Numbered from the stretch's first letter, positions 15,055 through 24,314 are shown. The stretch: 64,000 bases of DNA from Bacteroidales bacterium UBA2712 (GCA_002354055.1 DEKW01000013.1:1-64000); one strand, 5' to 3'. Translations and numbers: made by a program. The notes: generated from the letters alone by a model not told the origin.

Positions 15055-17688
15055 TTATTTTTCCGTTTCTTCAGCCGGAGTCTCCGCCGGAGTCTCAGCA
15101 GGAGCGTCCGCATGGTCGAGGATGGTCTCGATATGTACCTCCTCGAAGCTGATCTTGAACTCTACACGGCGGTTCTTCTGACGACCGGCCTTGGTCTTAT
15201 TGTCTGCGATAGGCATCTCCTGACCATATCCGACCGCCGTCATGCGAGCGGCTTCTACACCTTTCTTCTCCAGGTATTTCTTCACCGCGTCTGCACGTTG
15301 CTGCGAGAGCTTGAGGTTCAACTCAGGCTTGCCGACATTATCGGTGTGACCCTGTACCTCGATGATATAGTTGGCGTTCTCGATGAAGATAGTAGCGATC
15401 TGGTCGAGCAGCGGGAAGGACTTCTTCTTGATAGTCGATTTGCCGCTCTCGAACTCGATACCTTGCATGGCTTTCTGCAGGAGTTGGCGTACCTCGCGTT
15501 TGATCTCCGGACAACCCTTGTTCGCCTTCGTTCCGGCTACAGCAGGGCACTCGTCCTTATAGTCAGGCACGCCGTCGCCGTCGGAGTCCAACTCACAGCC
15601 CTTGTTATCCACATGTCCGCGAGCCTCTTCCGGCGTACCGGGGCACTCGTCGAGGTAGTCGGCTACGCCGTCACCGTCGCTGTCTTTCGGACAACCCTTC
15701 TCATCTACCGTAGCGTGGGCTTCAGCCGGCGTACCGGGGCACTCGTCGAGGTAATCCGCTACACCATCGCCGTCGGTATCTTTCGGACAACCCTTGGCGT
15801 CAATCATGCCGTAAGCCGCTGCCGGCGTACCGGGACACTCATCGAGGTAGTCAGGTACACCGTCGCCGTCGGTATCCATCGGACAACCGAGACTATCGAC
15901 CTTACCATACGCCTCTTTCGGCGTGTTCGGGCATTTATCCTTGTAGTCCTCAACACCATCGCCGTCGGTATCCAGCGAGCAACCTACGCTGTCCACATAT
16001 CCGATAGAGGCTGCCGGCGTACCGAGGCAGTGATCCAGATAGTCAGGGACACCGTCGTGGTCCTCATCCAGCGGACAACCTACGCTGTCCACCGCTACGC
16101 CACGCGGCGTCTCGGGACACATGTCGATCTTGTCCCACACGCCGTCTTTATCCTTGTCGCGGCGGTTGGAACCCCAGCAGATAGAGAAGCCGAGGGCGAG
16201 GTTCACCATCTTCGCCTTGTCCGGCAGGACGTACAGCGGTGATTTGCCTTCACGCGGCAGACCGGCATAACTCGTCGGGATATAATCCATCGCCAAGGTG
16301 AGGTTGATACCGTCGTACGGCATGAAGCCGATACCGGCACCGATATTGCTGTACTTACCGTTATTCATGAGCGAGTAGGAAGCCGCGATATTGAACCAGT
16401 TCACCGGTCTGAACGCTACACCGAAGGTGATCTCCTCGTAGAGGCGAGCGTTATATAGTCTCGTTGCGGAGACGATACCGATACCCACGCGGTTGTCCCA
16501 GAAGTTGGCATCCAGGCCGACGTTCAGGCGCGCAGAAGTCATACGAGCGAAACCTCCGTTGCCGCGCTTGCTCATCGTCATGCCGTCCAACATCTCTTTG
16601 AGGTTGTTCACCACGGTATCCATCAGCATCTTCGTGGAGAAATTTCCGTTTTCGTCTTGGTACTGGCTATACTCAATCTCTCCGGCACCGCGGAACTGTA
16701 CCTTAGAGCTATCCAAGGTGCAATCAAAACGGCTGCTCTTGTTCCAGTAGATGAAACCCAGATCGGTCAATGCCGCGCTGAGTTGGAGTTGCTCAATGGG
16801 TTTCCAGGTGAAACCGAAGTCTATAGCCGCTCCGTAACCGGAGGGTACCAGCATCTTTTGGAGGTTCTTGGTATCGACGAGTTGGTTGAAGTCGATCTTC
16901 TCCTTACCGCCTTCTCCGGTGATAGCCTCGTAGATCTCTCTTCCGGTCTTGCCATCTACGTACTGGCTGAGGTACTCAGTGTTCACCGGTCCGGCTACGT
17001 CTAGACGCATGGTGCCGTCGAATTTCCAGACCTCCGAGTTGGCGTACATATTCAGTATTTTGTTATTCAGACCTACATACGCTTGTCCCAATAAGAGTTT
17101 GAGTTTACCACCGATGGTCCATTGGTCGTTGAGCTTATGGCTGTATCCACCGCTGATCTCCGTGTAAGCGGTAGCGCCGACTCCGAAGCCCGTGAGTTCG
17201 AGGACGTTTGTGCCGTAAAGGTCCTTCATGCCGCCTCCCATGCCGAAATCAAAGATGGAGCGCGGAGTGGTCTCGCCGAGCTCTATACGCTCGTTGATAC
17301 CGATCATGAGGAAGCCGTTATCCTTGATCCGGAAGCCCATGTTCAGCAGACCGAGGTTGATGTTTCCGTTGGTGTAGGTCATGCTGCGAAGTTGCTTCAG
17401 GAACTTCTGCTTGTCCGCGTTGGGGTGGAGCGGGGTGATGGTCTTGCCGGTCGTGGGATCGACAAACAGTACATCGCTCATCGTCAGCGAGTTGTTGCCC
17501 ATTTCCATACTCATCCAACCTAACGGAGAGAAATTGATATAACCCTTGCTCACCGGTTGGAAGGCAGGGTTGATCGTATGACGCATCGGGGCGTTCTCCA
17601 GGAAGTAGAGCGTCGTTACTTGTTGCGCGCTTGCGCTGAGCGTAAAGAGAGCCGCGAGGGCTGCGAGAATAATTCGATTGGTTTTCAT
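15055..17688 (-). CDS. OmpA-family outer-membrane protein with thrombospondin type 3 repeats
   Basis: An 877-residue secreted protein with a signal peptide ending at about residue 21 (SASA-QQ). Residues about 25-510 form a DUF5723-like beta-rich barrel region. About seven calcium-binding thrombospondin type 3 repeats of the form DTDGDGVxDYLDxCPGTP follow up to about residue 735. The end is an OmpA peptidoglycan-binding domain (GHTDNVGKPELNLKLSQQRA) and a Pro/Glu tail of APAET units. The protein should span the outer membrane and hold the peptidoglycan. It is preceded by a lipoprotein gene 13 bases upstream, probably a functional partner. Confidence 0.88.
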   Translation of the reverse strand: MKTNRIILAALAALFTLSASAQQVTTLYFLENAPMRHTINPAFQPVSKGYINFSPLGWMSMEMGNNSLTMSDVLFVDPTTGKTITPLHPNADKQKFLKQLRSMTYTNGNINLGLLNMGFRIKDNGFLMIGINERIELGETTPRSIFDFGMGGGMKDLYGTNVLELTGFGVGATAYTEISGGYSHKLNDQWTIGGKLKLLLGQAYVGLNNKILNMYANSEVWKFDGTMRLDVAGPVNTEYLSQYVDGKTGREIYEAITGEGGKEKIDFNQLVDTKNLQKMLVPSGYGAAIDFGFTWKPIEQLQLSAALTDLGFIYWNKSSRFDCTLDSSKVQFRGAGEIEYSQYQDENGNFSTKMLMDTVVNNLKEMLDGMTMSKRGNGGFARMTSARLNVGLDANFWDNRVGIGIVSATRLYNARLYEEITFGVAFRPVNWFNIAASYSLMNNGKYSNIGAGIGFMPYDGINLTLAMDYIPTSYAGLPREGKSPLYVLPDKAKMVNLALGFSICWGSNRRDKDKDGVWDKIDMCPETPRGVAVDSVGCPLDEDHDGVPDYLDHCLGTPAASIGYVDSVGCSLDTDGDGVEDYKDKCPNTPKEAYGKVDSLGCPMDTDGDGVPDYLDECPGTPAAAYGMIDAKGCPKDTDGDGVADYLDECPGTPAEAHATVDEKGCPKDSDGDGVADYLDECPGTPEEARGHVDNKGCELDSDGDGVPDYKDECPAVAGTKANKGCPEIKREVRQLLQKAMQGIEFESGKSTIKKKSFPLLDQIATIFIENANYIIEVQGHTDNVGKPELNLKLSQQRADAVKKYLEKKGVEAARMTAVGYGQEMPIADNKTKAGRQKNRRVEFKISFEEVHIETILDHADAPAETPAETPAEETEK

Positions 17689-17701
17689 AGTTCAGCCCTC
17701 C

Positions 17702-19585
17702 TTATTTATTGTTGTTTTCCTTTTCGAAATTGAATATCGCATCCACTTTTGTCGTTATGCCGATCTTGAGGGTGATACCCTGATCATCGGTGATGCGGAT
17801 GTTGCTCAGACCCTTGCTGTAAGCGTCAGCCAAGGACTTGTCGTTGATGCGGGTATCATAATGAATACTCTTGATCATCGGCAGCAGATCCAGCTGTTTC
17901 TTGGTCAGCCTTGCGGTGATGACCGTCTCGCCGGGAGTACCGGTCCAAGAGCCGCCGGACTTGACGTAGTTCGGTGCCTTCAGGGTGATGGTATCTTGCG
18001 GGAAGAGCATCAGCGGCTTCGTCGCGTCTTCCGGATCCATGATAATCTGACCCAGCGAGTCGATACAACGCATCGATGCGTAAACATCTACCGGAATCGA
18101 GTTATACGCCTTGAGGAAGAGCATCAGATCCGAGGTCTTGACGGTATCGATAGCGCTTACATCTGCCAGAAGCGAATCAAGGCTGTACTTACTCAATTGG
18201 ACGTTACGCATCGTATCTACGTAGCTCATCGACAGACCCTGATTGAAGATGAAGGGCAGGATGCACTCGGCGTCGATACGAATCGCTGTATTTTGGGTGA
18301 TGCGGATCTGATCCGGATAGGAGCCGCCGTAGGTAAAGTCCAGATTGAACTTATATCCTAATTTCTGCGGCATGCCCTGGAAGAGCTGGTCTATATGTCC
18401 GCGCTCGGGATCCTTGTCAAACACAATAATCATGTTGGTCGTGGAGTCGCCAATCGCGCTGGTCGTCGGATTCAAATACTCATTACCCTCGAATTGCTTG
18501 TGGAAATCAGGTGTGGTTACGTTGCCTCGCTTGAAGGAAGCATAATGCTTGTTGCCGGCTGCATCCTCCGAGTAAAGGTAGTCGCCGTCCACCTTTAATG
18601 CGCCTGCTACGCGTGTCACGATACCCATATTAATCTTCGGATCCGCAAAGGGTACGTTCCAGTCGGAGATGAAGCTCAACGATCCCCAGCTGTCGCTGAG
18701 GTCAATCACCGCTTCGTCGTACATGTCTTTGGAGCGCATGAACTTACCCCATATAGCGGCATAGTCGATAAACTGTACGCCTAACTTATAGCTGAATCCG
18801 GCATCCTCCGGGATATCAACGATCGTGCCGGCAGGGATGGTGAAGGTGAAGTGGATCGTGAAGCTACAGGAGTCCACTACCTGACCTACCACGTATTGTC
18901 CGGCGCTGTTTTTCTTCATGAGGTTGATGGTGAAGTTATCCACGTTGGTCGGGATAGTCTGGTTGTAGCCGTAGTTGTCTTTCGTTTTGTCGTAAACCAC
19001 CATTGTGTTTCTCGCCGGGCGACGGATCTGTTCGCCGAGGTCCAGCGTCACGCTGTCGATCCACTCCCACTCCAAGGGCAGGTTAGACTGGTTGATGATA
19101 GAGGTGAAGCTCGCCATCTCGATCAGCGCACTATCCAACCGCTCTTTCGCTATCGAGTCCGGGTGGTTGATGCCGGTGAGCTTCAGCGGCATTTCGAAAT
19201 CCAGAGTCACAGGGTCGCCCGTACCGATGACGCGTTTGTTGGTACCGATCATCATGGCGGCCGGGATCTGGTCGTACACGTTCAGCGTCAGCTGCTTCTC
19301 GGAGATGTACTTCGCCAGATCTACCTGGTGGAAGTTACGTGCGATGCGGAAAGTGTCTTTCCACGTGATGACGCCTTGGTTATCCAAAGTGTCCACGTAG
19401 AACTTGTCCACGCCGCTCCCGAAGAAATCTTTAATCGTGGCATGGATACTACCGATCGGCAGCGCCAAGGCCATCTCTACTTCGGCTTTCTTGTCGATGT
19501 TTTGCAGGTCGATGTCCGAATGACAACCTGTAAACACGCTTACTGCCGCGATTGCAATCAATGCATGAAGAGGTCTAAAGTTCAT
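17702..19585 (-). CDS. Large lipoprotein of unknown function
   Basis: A 627-residue protein with a lipoprotein signal (VFTGC, Cys21), so it should be anchored in the outer membrane. The sequence is beta-rich with many Asp/Thr strands, and I recognise no named domain. It is the first gene of the run with the OmpA-type protein, with 13 bases between them, and has its own promoter at 19614-19645. Pairing with a DUF5723/OmpA protein suggests a joint cell-envelope role; that is inference. Confidence 0.7.
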   Translation of the reverse strand: MNFRPLHALIAIAAVSVFTGCHSDIDLQNIDKKAEVEMALALPIGSIHATIKDFFGSGVDKFYVDTLDNQGVITWKDTFRIARNFHQVDLAKYISEKQLTLNVYDQIPAAMMIGTNKRVIGTGDPVTLDFEMPLKLTGINHPDSIAKERLDSALIEMASFTSIINQSNLPLEWEWIDSVTLDLGEQIRRPARNTMVVYDKTKDNYGYNQTIPTNVDNFTINLMKKNSAGQYVVGQVVDSCSFTIHFTFTIPAGTIVDIPEDAGFSYKLGVQFIDYAAIWGKFMRSKDMYDEAVIDLSDSWGSLSFISDWNVPFADPKINMGIVTRVAGALKVDGDYLYSEDAAGNKHYASFKRGNVTTPDFHKQFEGNEYLNPTTSAIGDSTTNMIIVFDKDPERGHIDQLFQGMPQKLGYKFNLDFTYGGSYPDQIRITQNTAIRIDAECILPFIFNQGLSMSYVDTMRNVQLSKYSLDSLLADVSAIDTVKTSDLMLFLKAYNSIPVDVYASMRCIDSLGQIIMDPEDATKPLMLFPQDTITLKAPNYVKSGGSWTGTPGETVITARLTKKQLDLLPMIKSIHYDTRINDKSLADAYSKGLSNIRITDDQGITLKIGITTKVDAIFNFEKENNNK

Positions 19586-19613
19586 AATATTAAATAGATT
19601 TTGTTTGCGCCTG

Positions 19614-19645
19614 CAAAATTACAAAAAAAAAACTATATACGCAAG
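19614..19645 (-). promoter_or_regulatory. Promoter of the lipoprotein-ompA run
   Basis: On the minus strand, CTTG (19642-19645, as CTTGCGTATATA) and TAATTTTG (19614-19621) lie 20 bp apart. It could drive the whole leftward set down to the EamA gene. Confidence 0.65.
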
Positions 19646-19668
19646 TAAAAAAGCATTTATTTGCTATT

Positions 19669-21078
19669 TTATCGCAAAATATAGATTTTTTCGGTCGCTC
19701 GGGTGACGGCGGTATAGAGCCATCTTCGATATTCCTTCCGCTCGATCGGGTCGCTCATGCGCGCTTCGTCTTCGCCGATACCGGAGGTGTCGATATAGAC
19801 GTGCTTCCATTGTCCGCCCTGCGCTTTATGACAGGTCACGCAGTACGCAAATCGTACCTGCAAGGCGTTGTAATACTCGGATTCGTAGATCTTCTTGACA
19901 AGTTCTTTCTTGTTGCGGATCTCCGGATAGTCCTCTGCGATGCGGCTGAAGAGCTCTTTCTGCAGACCGTAGTTCGCTTCGGGACTGTCGGTCGTCAGCG
20001 TATCGAGCCATATAAGCGCGTCAATCTCCCAGTCGTAATCGACCGACCTCAGCGACGCGCGGGCAAACTCAAAACCGTACAACTCATGGCGGTTGTAGAG
20101 CCGCTCGACGGTAAACATATCGCCGTTGGCGAGAAACTCCAGGTTCTCGTATCCTTTGGTCCAGAAATAGTTGTTTTTCGTCACCATCAGCCTGTCGCCG
20201 TTGGAGAGGTCCTCCTCTTTCCAAAGCACGCGAGCCCGTACGCCTTGGTTGTAAAGGTTGGTCATCTTGTTGCTGCGGGCGATGATGAGCGTCTCTTCGG
20301 CGCCCACGTCCCGCCAACTCGCCTCGATGGTCTCGATCGCTTCCTCGCCCTTCACCTTGATCACATCTACGCCGTTCGGCTGAATCCTGACTCCTGATTC
20401 CGGATTCCTGACTCCTGATTCCTGATTCCTTAACCTCGTCGCCTGCGACAGGATCCCGCTGTCCAAGGCCTGTCGGGCTACGTCTTTTAACTGAAAACTG
20501 AATACTGAAAGCCGATAGTTCCCCGCCATGTAGTCGGGCTCGAGCGCCGGACTCTGTGTGCTGCCTACCGGCGGCAACTGCGCGTTATCGCCGACCAAGA
20601 GGAGGCTGCACCCCTTGTCGTTATAGACGTACCGCACGAGGTCGTCCAAGAGACACCCGCTGCCGAAGACTCCGTTGTCGCGCTGGCCGGAGAGCATCGA
20701 CGCCTCATCGACGATGAACAGTGTCCGCGTATGCAGGTTATCGCTCAGCGAGAACGCCTCGACACCCAGCTGGTTCTGGCGGTAGATCTTCTTATGGATG
20801 GTGTACGCCTGTTTGCCGGAATAACGACTTAGCACCTTGGCGGCACGGCCGGTAGGAGCAAGTAGGATACAAGGCTGCTTGAGCCCCTCCAACGCTCGCA
20901 CCAACGCACTCATCACGCTCGTTTTGCCCGTTCCTGCATATCCGCGTAAGATAAAGGCTTTGCGCGCGTCACGCGAGATAATAAAGGAGCCCAAGGCCTT
21001 CAGCAGCCCTTCTTTCTCCGCGTTCGGTTCAAACGGCAATTCCGCCCGTATCCGTCCTATTATGAAGTCTTCTAACAC
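19669..21078 (-). CDS. RecD-like superfamily 1B DNA helicase
   Basis: The core has Walker A in LRGYAGTGKTS, Walker B in TLFIVDEASML, and a C-terminal UvrD-type half with VTCHKAQGGQW and YTAVTRATEKIYIL. It is a 5'-3' helicase of the RecD/Pif1 kind. The frame can be extended to an ATG at 21171, but that ATG lies against the SRP RNA gene and the added 31 residues would be antisense to its promoter. I therefore prefer the GTG at 21076-21078 (giving VLEDFIIGRIR), with a TAATTTTG box at 21108-21115 just upstream. Residues from NQESGVRNPESGVRIQ to about ten on are a tandem repeat insertion (20381-20432). Confidence 0.8.
   Translation of the reverse strand: MLEDFIIGRIRAELPFEPNAEKEGLLKALGSFIISRDARKAFILRGYAGTGKTSVMSALVRALEGLKQPCILLAPTGRAAKVLSRYSGKQAYTIHKKIYRQNQLGVEAFSLSDNLHTRTLFIVDEASMLSGQRDNGVFGSGCLLDDLVRYVYNDKGCSLLLVGDNAQLPPVGSTQSPALEPDYMAGNYRLSVFSFQLKDVARQALDSGILSQATRLRNQESGVRNPESGVRIQPNGVDVIKVKGEEAIETIEASWRDVGAEETLIIARSNKMTNLYNQGVRARVLWKEEDLSNGDRLMVTKNNYFWTKGYENLEFLANGDMFTVERLYNRHELYGFEFARASLRSVDYDWEIDALIWLDTLTTDSPEANYGLQKELFSRIAEDYPEIRNKKELVKKIYESEYYNALQVRFAYCVTCHKAQGGQWKHVYIDTSGIGEDEARMSDPIERKEYRRWLYTAVTRATEKIYILR
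20381..20432. repeat. In-frame GATTCCTGACTCCTGA word repeat inside the helicase gene
   Basis: Five or six units of GATTCCTGA/CTCCTGA lie in tandem and encode, on the minus strand, NQESGVRNPESGVRIQ. The frame is kept. A second, different word (ACTGAAA, three units at 20490-20511) lies 60 bp further on in the same gene. Confidence 0.75.
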
Positions 21079-21115
21079 TTTTTTTGCTCGAAAATCCGTA
21101 AATTTTGCAAAATTA

Positions 21116-21147
21116 TTTGCGTATGTCGATTTTTTGTTGTACCTTTG
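21116..21147 (+). promoter_or_regulatory. Promoter of ffs
   Basis: TTTG (21116-21119, as TTTGCGTATGTC) and TACCTTTG (21140-21147) are 20 bp apart, a textbook Bacteroidetes promoter. It reads rightward into the SRP RNA. Confidence 0.8.
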
Positions 21148-21172
21148 CACCCGGTTTTGAAATTCAAGCATA

Positions 21173-21269
21173 GGGTAAGTCTTACACGACCAGCTCCCTC
21201 TGAACTCCCCCAGGCCTTGATCGGAGCAAGGGTAGGAGGTTGTAGCGGTGCGATGTAAATCGCTTACCC
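21173..21269 (+). ncRNA. ffs: Signal recognition particle RNA (small bacterial type)
   Basis: The RNA is bounded by complementary ends, GGGTAAG (21173-21179) and CTTACCC (21263-21269), and is followed by a T-run (21270-21275) that acts as an intrinsic terminator. The centre has the SRP helix 8 pattern TGAACTCCCCCAGG ... GGAGCAAGGGTAGG, with the conserved asymmetric AGCA bulge that binds Ffh. The length of about 97 nt fits the small bacterial form. The primary transcript may begin about 20 nt earlier, given the promoter position. It guides membrane-protein ribosomes to the translocon with Ffh and FtsY. Confidence 0.82.
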
Positions 21270-21283
21270 TTTTTTCGTACCCT

Positions 21284-22693
21284 TTATTCGATCCGCTGCC
21301 CCGCTAAGTTATATACATGCCCGTGGCGAAGAATCAGGATCTGCTCGCCCCTAAGGATCTTGCGTGGCGGTTCTTCTTCGTAGATAGGCTCTACCGCTGT
21401 CATGTCCATCGTATAAGCGATCCATGCATCGGGGATGCCGTAACCGTACTGCGTCGCGTCCGGAGTAGCGTAGCGGTCGGCGGAACGAAGGATGCGCTCG
21501 CGGATCTGCATCGCGTTCTCCGTAGGAAGAGCGGACCAAAGACAAGCGGCGAGACCTGCCAACATCGGTGTCGCAAAACTCGTTCCGTTGCTGTTGATAA
21601 TCGTTCCCGAGGGGTTGATCAGCGCCGTCTGAACCCCTACAGCGCAGACGTCGGGTTTGACTCTCCCGTCGGCGGCGGGACCATGACTCGAGAACCCGCC
21701 GATCGTCCGCAGGGTATCGACGGCACCTACCGCCAGCACGCTGTCTGCGTCTGCCGGCACGGAGATCGTCTGCCAGGGGTTGTTGCCGTCATTTCCTGCG
21801 GCGACGCAGACTAACATCCCTTTGCGTGCAGCGATGGTAGCGGCGACGCTCACGCGGGTCGTACGCCCGTCCAGATCGCTCTTGTCCAAGGTCCACGAGG
21901 GGTTGTCAAACTGGCTGTAACCCAGAGAGACGGAGAAGATATTCACGCCTAACGAATCGGCTTTCTCCAGCGCCGCCACGAGGTTGTCCATCTCTTTGGG
22001 GCTTTCCGTCGCGTATTCCTCCGACCGCATGAGGTAGTATCTCGCCCTCGTCGCAGCGCCGTGATAACCCTCTCTGATGCCGGTGATAGCGCTCAGACAA
22101 CACGTCCCGTGATGACCCGTCGAACCGAAGAAATCACCCTTGTCGTCCGTGAAATCGTAATGGCCTGATAGCAGACTGTCACGGAAACACGAGAGGGTTT
22201 CGGTGTTCTGAAATCCCCCGTCGCAGACCGCCATCAGGATGCCTTGTCCGTGGTAGCCTGCTTGGTGCAGCGGCGGAAGGTTATACACCTCCTGCTGCTT
22301 GTCGCTCATGAGCGGATCGGACTCTTCGGCGGCAAAGTACTCTTCGGTTTCCCATTTCTGCCTGCCGGGGGCGTTTTGCTTGGGCATATTCGTACTGTCC
22401 CTCGTCATCTCGACTCCATCGACGAAACGTAGTTGTAGTACTTTCTGAGCGGTCTCTTCCTTCATCTCGCAGGTCACCCCGTTGAACCACCGGCTCTGGT
22501 GGTGGATCCGTACGCCCATCTTCCTGAGGCTGTCTTTGTACAGAGTACAAACAGGATAGTCCATCTCATCTGTCGGGATACCCCATTGCGTACGTTGCGC
22601 TACCGCCCTGGGCGACAGCGCAGGGGCACTCTTCTCCGGCTTGTCCGTAAACGAGACAAAATAGATACTTAATATTATCAGTAACGAAATCAT
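21284..22693 (-). CDS. S8-family subtilisin-like serine protease, secreted
   Basis: A 469-residue protein with a hydrophobic N-terminus (residues 1-16) that should export it. The subtilase triad is D158 in AVCDGG, H195 in GHHGTCC and S372 in GTSFATP, with oxyanion N301 in AAGNDG. The last 25 residues (KILRGEQILILRHGHVYNLAG) resemble the end of the pectate lyase at 58481-60163 and may be a shared sorting or anchoring tail. It begins within a duplicated stretch following rlmD, about 50 bases after that gene. Confidence 0.88.
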   Translation of the reverse strand: MISLLIILSIYFVSFTDKPEKSAPALSPRAVAQRTQWGIPTDEMDYPVCTLYKDSLRKMGVRIHHQSRWFNGVTCEMKEETAQKVLQLRFVDGVEMTRDSTNMPKQNAPGRQKWETEEYFAAEESDPLMSDKQQEVYNLPPLHQAGYHGQGILMAVCDGGFQNTETLSCFRDSLLSGHYDFTDDKGDFFGSTGHHGTCCLSAITGIREGYHGAATRARYYLMRSEEYATESPKEMDNLVAALEKADSLGVNIFSVSLGYSQFDNPSWTLDKSDLDGRTTRVSVAATIAARKGMLVCVAAGNDGNNPWQTISVPADADSVLAVGAVDTLRTIGGFSSHGPAADGRVKPDVCAVGVQTALINPSGTIINSNGTSFATPMLAGLAACLWSALPTENAMQIRERILRSADRYATPDATQYGYGIPDAWIAYTMDMTAVEPIYEEEPPRKILRGEQILILRHGHVYNLAGQRIE

Positions 22694-22697
22694 ATAA

Positions 22698-22759
22698 ACC
22701 CCTTAAACAGTGCGTAGCACCACTAAACTTTTAAACCCCTTAAATGGTGCGTAGCACCA
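22698..22759. repeat. Duplicated 3' end of rlmD between rlmD and the protease gene
   Basis: Read on the minus strand, GGTGCTACGCACC-ATTTAAGGGGTTTA covers the rlmD stop codon and is repeated about 40 bp on as GGTGCTACGCACT-GTTTAAGGGGTTTA, just before the protease ATG. Each unit contains the inverted repeat GGTGC-GTA-GCAC(C). Confidence 0.75.
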
Positions 22760-24206
22760 ATTGCACCACGTTCTCCACGTGTTGCGTATGGGGGAACATA
22801 TCTACCGGCTGCACCTTCGTCACGCGGTATTTGGGATCTAAGAGCTGCAGGTCCCGTGCCTGCGTTGCGGGGTTGCAACTCACATAGACAATCCGCTGCG
22901 GTTCAGCCTTCAGAATCACATCGATCACATCCTCGTGCATGCCTGCCCGTGGCGGGTCGGTGATGATGACGTCCGGACGGCCGTATTGAGCCACAAAAGC
23001 ATCGTTCAGAATATCCTTCATATCCCCGGCGAAGAAGAGGGTGTTGTCGATGCCGTTGATCTTCGAGTTTACTTTCGCGTCCTCGATGGCTTCCGGGACG
23101 TACTCGATACCGATGACTTGCCGAGCATGCTTCGCCACGAAATTGGCAATCGTTCCCGTGCCTGTATAGAGGTCATATACCAGGGGCTTTTCACCATTAA
23201 GCGAAGCGTCACCATTACTCAATCCACCATTATCAAACGCCATCTCCCGTGCTACTTTGTATAGCTCGTAAGCCTGCTCCGTATTCGTCTGGTAGAAAGA
23301 CTTGGGGCCTACTTTGAACCGCAGACCCTCCATCTCCTCGAAGATATGGTCTTGACCTGCGTACACGTGTACCTCGAGGTCGCCGATGGTGTCGTTGTAT
23401 TTCGTGTTCTCGACGTATAGCAGCGAGACAATCTCCGGAAACTCTGTATGCAGGTACTCCAATAAATCTGAAATCTGAATTCTGAAATCTGAAATCTTTT
23501 CTCCAAAGGAGACAACGAGCATCACCTCGCCTTTGTGGTTGTTCCTTAAAATCAGCGTTCTCAGCAGCCCCTCATGCGTGTGTTCGTTATAAAACGTCAA
23601 CCCGTGCTCCCGTGCGTAGTTGCGCACGCCGTTACGGATGCGGTTGTTTATATCCGGCATGAGGTGACATTCCTCGATGTCCAGCACCTTGTCAAACGCT
23701 CCCGGTATATGGAAGCCGAGACCGTACGTGGAGTCGATCTTGTCTAATCCGCCTGCCGCCTCAATCACCTCCCACGGGAACCATTTACGATCGGCGCAGG
23801 TGAACTCGAGTTTGTTGCGGTACTCGTAGATATGCTTGGAGCCTAAGATAGGGCTTATCTCCGGCAACTCTATTTTCCCGATGCGTGTGAGGTTATCGAC
23901 GATCTGTTGTTGTTTGTATCTGAGTTGCTCCTCGTACGGCAGGATCTGCCATTTGCAACCGCCGCACACGCCGAAATGCTTGCACTTCGCTTCGCAGCGC
24001 ACCTCCGACGGCTTCACGATACGTATCACACGTGCTTCCATGAAGCTGTGTTTCTTCTTCGTCACCTGCAGATCCACCACGTCGCCCGGTACGCAGTTCG
24101 GTATGAAAGTAACGATGTCGTTGATGCGCACCAAGGCTTTGCCTTCGGCTGCCACGCCGGTGATGGTGATGTTTTCTAGAATAGGTAAATTCTTCTTTTT
24201 GTCCAT
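22740..24206 (-). CDS. rlmD: 23S rRNA (uracil1939-C5)-methyltransferase RlmD
   Basis: A TrmA/RumA-family methyltransferase of 488 residues from ATG 24204-24206 (starting MDKKKNLPILENITITG); a longer frame exists, but its extra 37 residues run through the promoter. An N-terminal TRAM domain is followed by an iron-sulfur Cys cluster (CEAKCKHFGVCGGCKW), then the methyltransferase fold with DPPRAGMHEDV and the catalytic Cys in VSCNPATQARDL. Two low-complexity inserts, GGLSNGDASLNGEK (23190-23238) and KISDFRIQISDLL (23462-23500), are encoded by tandem word repeats. Confidence 0.92.
   Translation of the reverse strand: MDKKKNLPILENITITGVAAEGKALVRINDIVTFIPNCVPGDVVDLQVTKKKHSFMEARVIRIVKPSEVRCEAKCKHFGVCGGCKWQILPYEEQLRYKQQQIVDNLTRIGKIELPEISPILGSKHIYEYRNKLEFTCADRKWFPWEVIEAAGGLDKIDSTYGLGFHIPGAFDKVLDIEECHLMPDINNRIRNGVRNYAREHGLTFYNEHTHEGLLRTLILRNNHKGEVMLVVSFGEKISDFRIQISDLLEYLHTEFPEIVSLLYVENTKYNDTIGDLEVHVYAGQDHIFEEMEGLRFKVGPKSFYQTNTEQAYELYKVAREMAFDNGGLSNGDASLNGEKPLVYDLYTGTGTIANFVAKHARQVIGIEYVPEAIEDAKVNSKINGIDNTLFFAGDMKDILNDAFVAQYGRPDVIITDPPRAGMHEDVIDVILKAEPQRIVYVSCNPATQARDLQLLDPKYRVTKVQPVDMFPHTQHVENVVQLVLRTI
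23190..23238. repeat. In-frame CACCATTA word repeat in rlmD
   Basis: Three spaced copies of CACCATTA (once CACCATTATC) encode, on the minus strand, the loop GGLSNGDASLNGEK just before the conserved VYDLYTGTGTI. The frame is kept. Confidence 0.55.
23462..23500. repeat. In-frame AAATCTG word repeat in rlmD
   Basis: Five tandem AAATCTG/AATTCTG units, with the same 7-9 bp rhythm as other arrays in the window, encode KISDFRIQISDLL on the minus strand. Confidence 0.75.
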
Positions 24207-24225
24207 AATCATCCAAATTTGGCTG

Positions 24226-24257
24226 CAAAGATATAACAAAAAAACGATATACACAAG
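24226..24257 (-). promoter_or_regulatory. Promoter of rlmD
   Basis: On the minus strand, CTTG (24254-24257, as CTTGTGTATATC) and TATCTTTG (24226-24233) are 20 bp apart. The ATG at 24206 is about 15 nt from the expected start, which supports the short rlmD frame. Confidence 0.7.
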
Positions 24258-24282
24258 AAAAAATGAAAAAAACGCGCGTGCG

Positions 24283-24314
24283 CTTGCGTATATCAATATT
24301 TTTTTGTACCTTTG
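24283..24314 (+). promoter_or_regulatory. Promoter of the exopolysaccharide operon
   Basis: CTTG (24283-24286, as CTTGCGTATATC) and TACCTTTG (24307-24314) are 20 bp apart. The leader to gmd is about 38 nt. Confidence 0.75.

Noticed and set aside
15112..16242. A 376-codon plus-strand frame across the OmpA-type gene
   Set aside because: It is a shadow of the repetitive thrombospondin type 3 region; the repeats on the sense strand have clear calcium-binding motifs.
18851..19597. A 248-codon plus-strand frame across the large lipoprotein gene, and similar long antisense frames over yebC, the acyl-CoA ligases and the AAA+ gene
   Set aside because: No motifs, no promoter, and each lies fully opposite a recognised gene.
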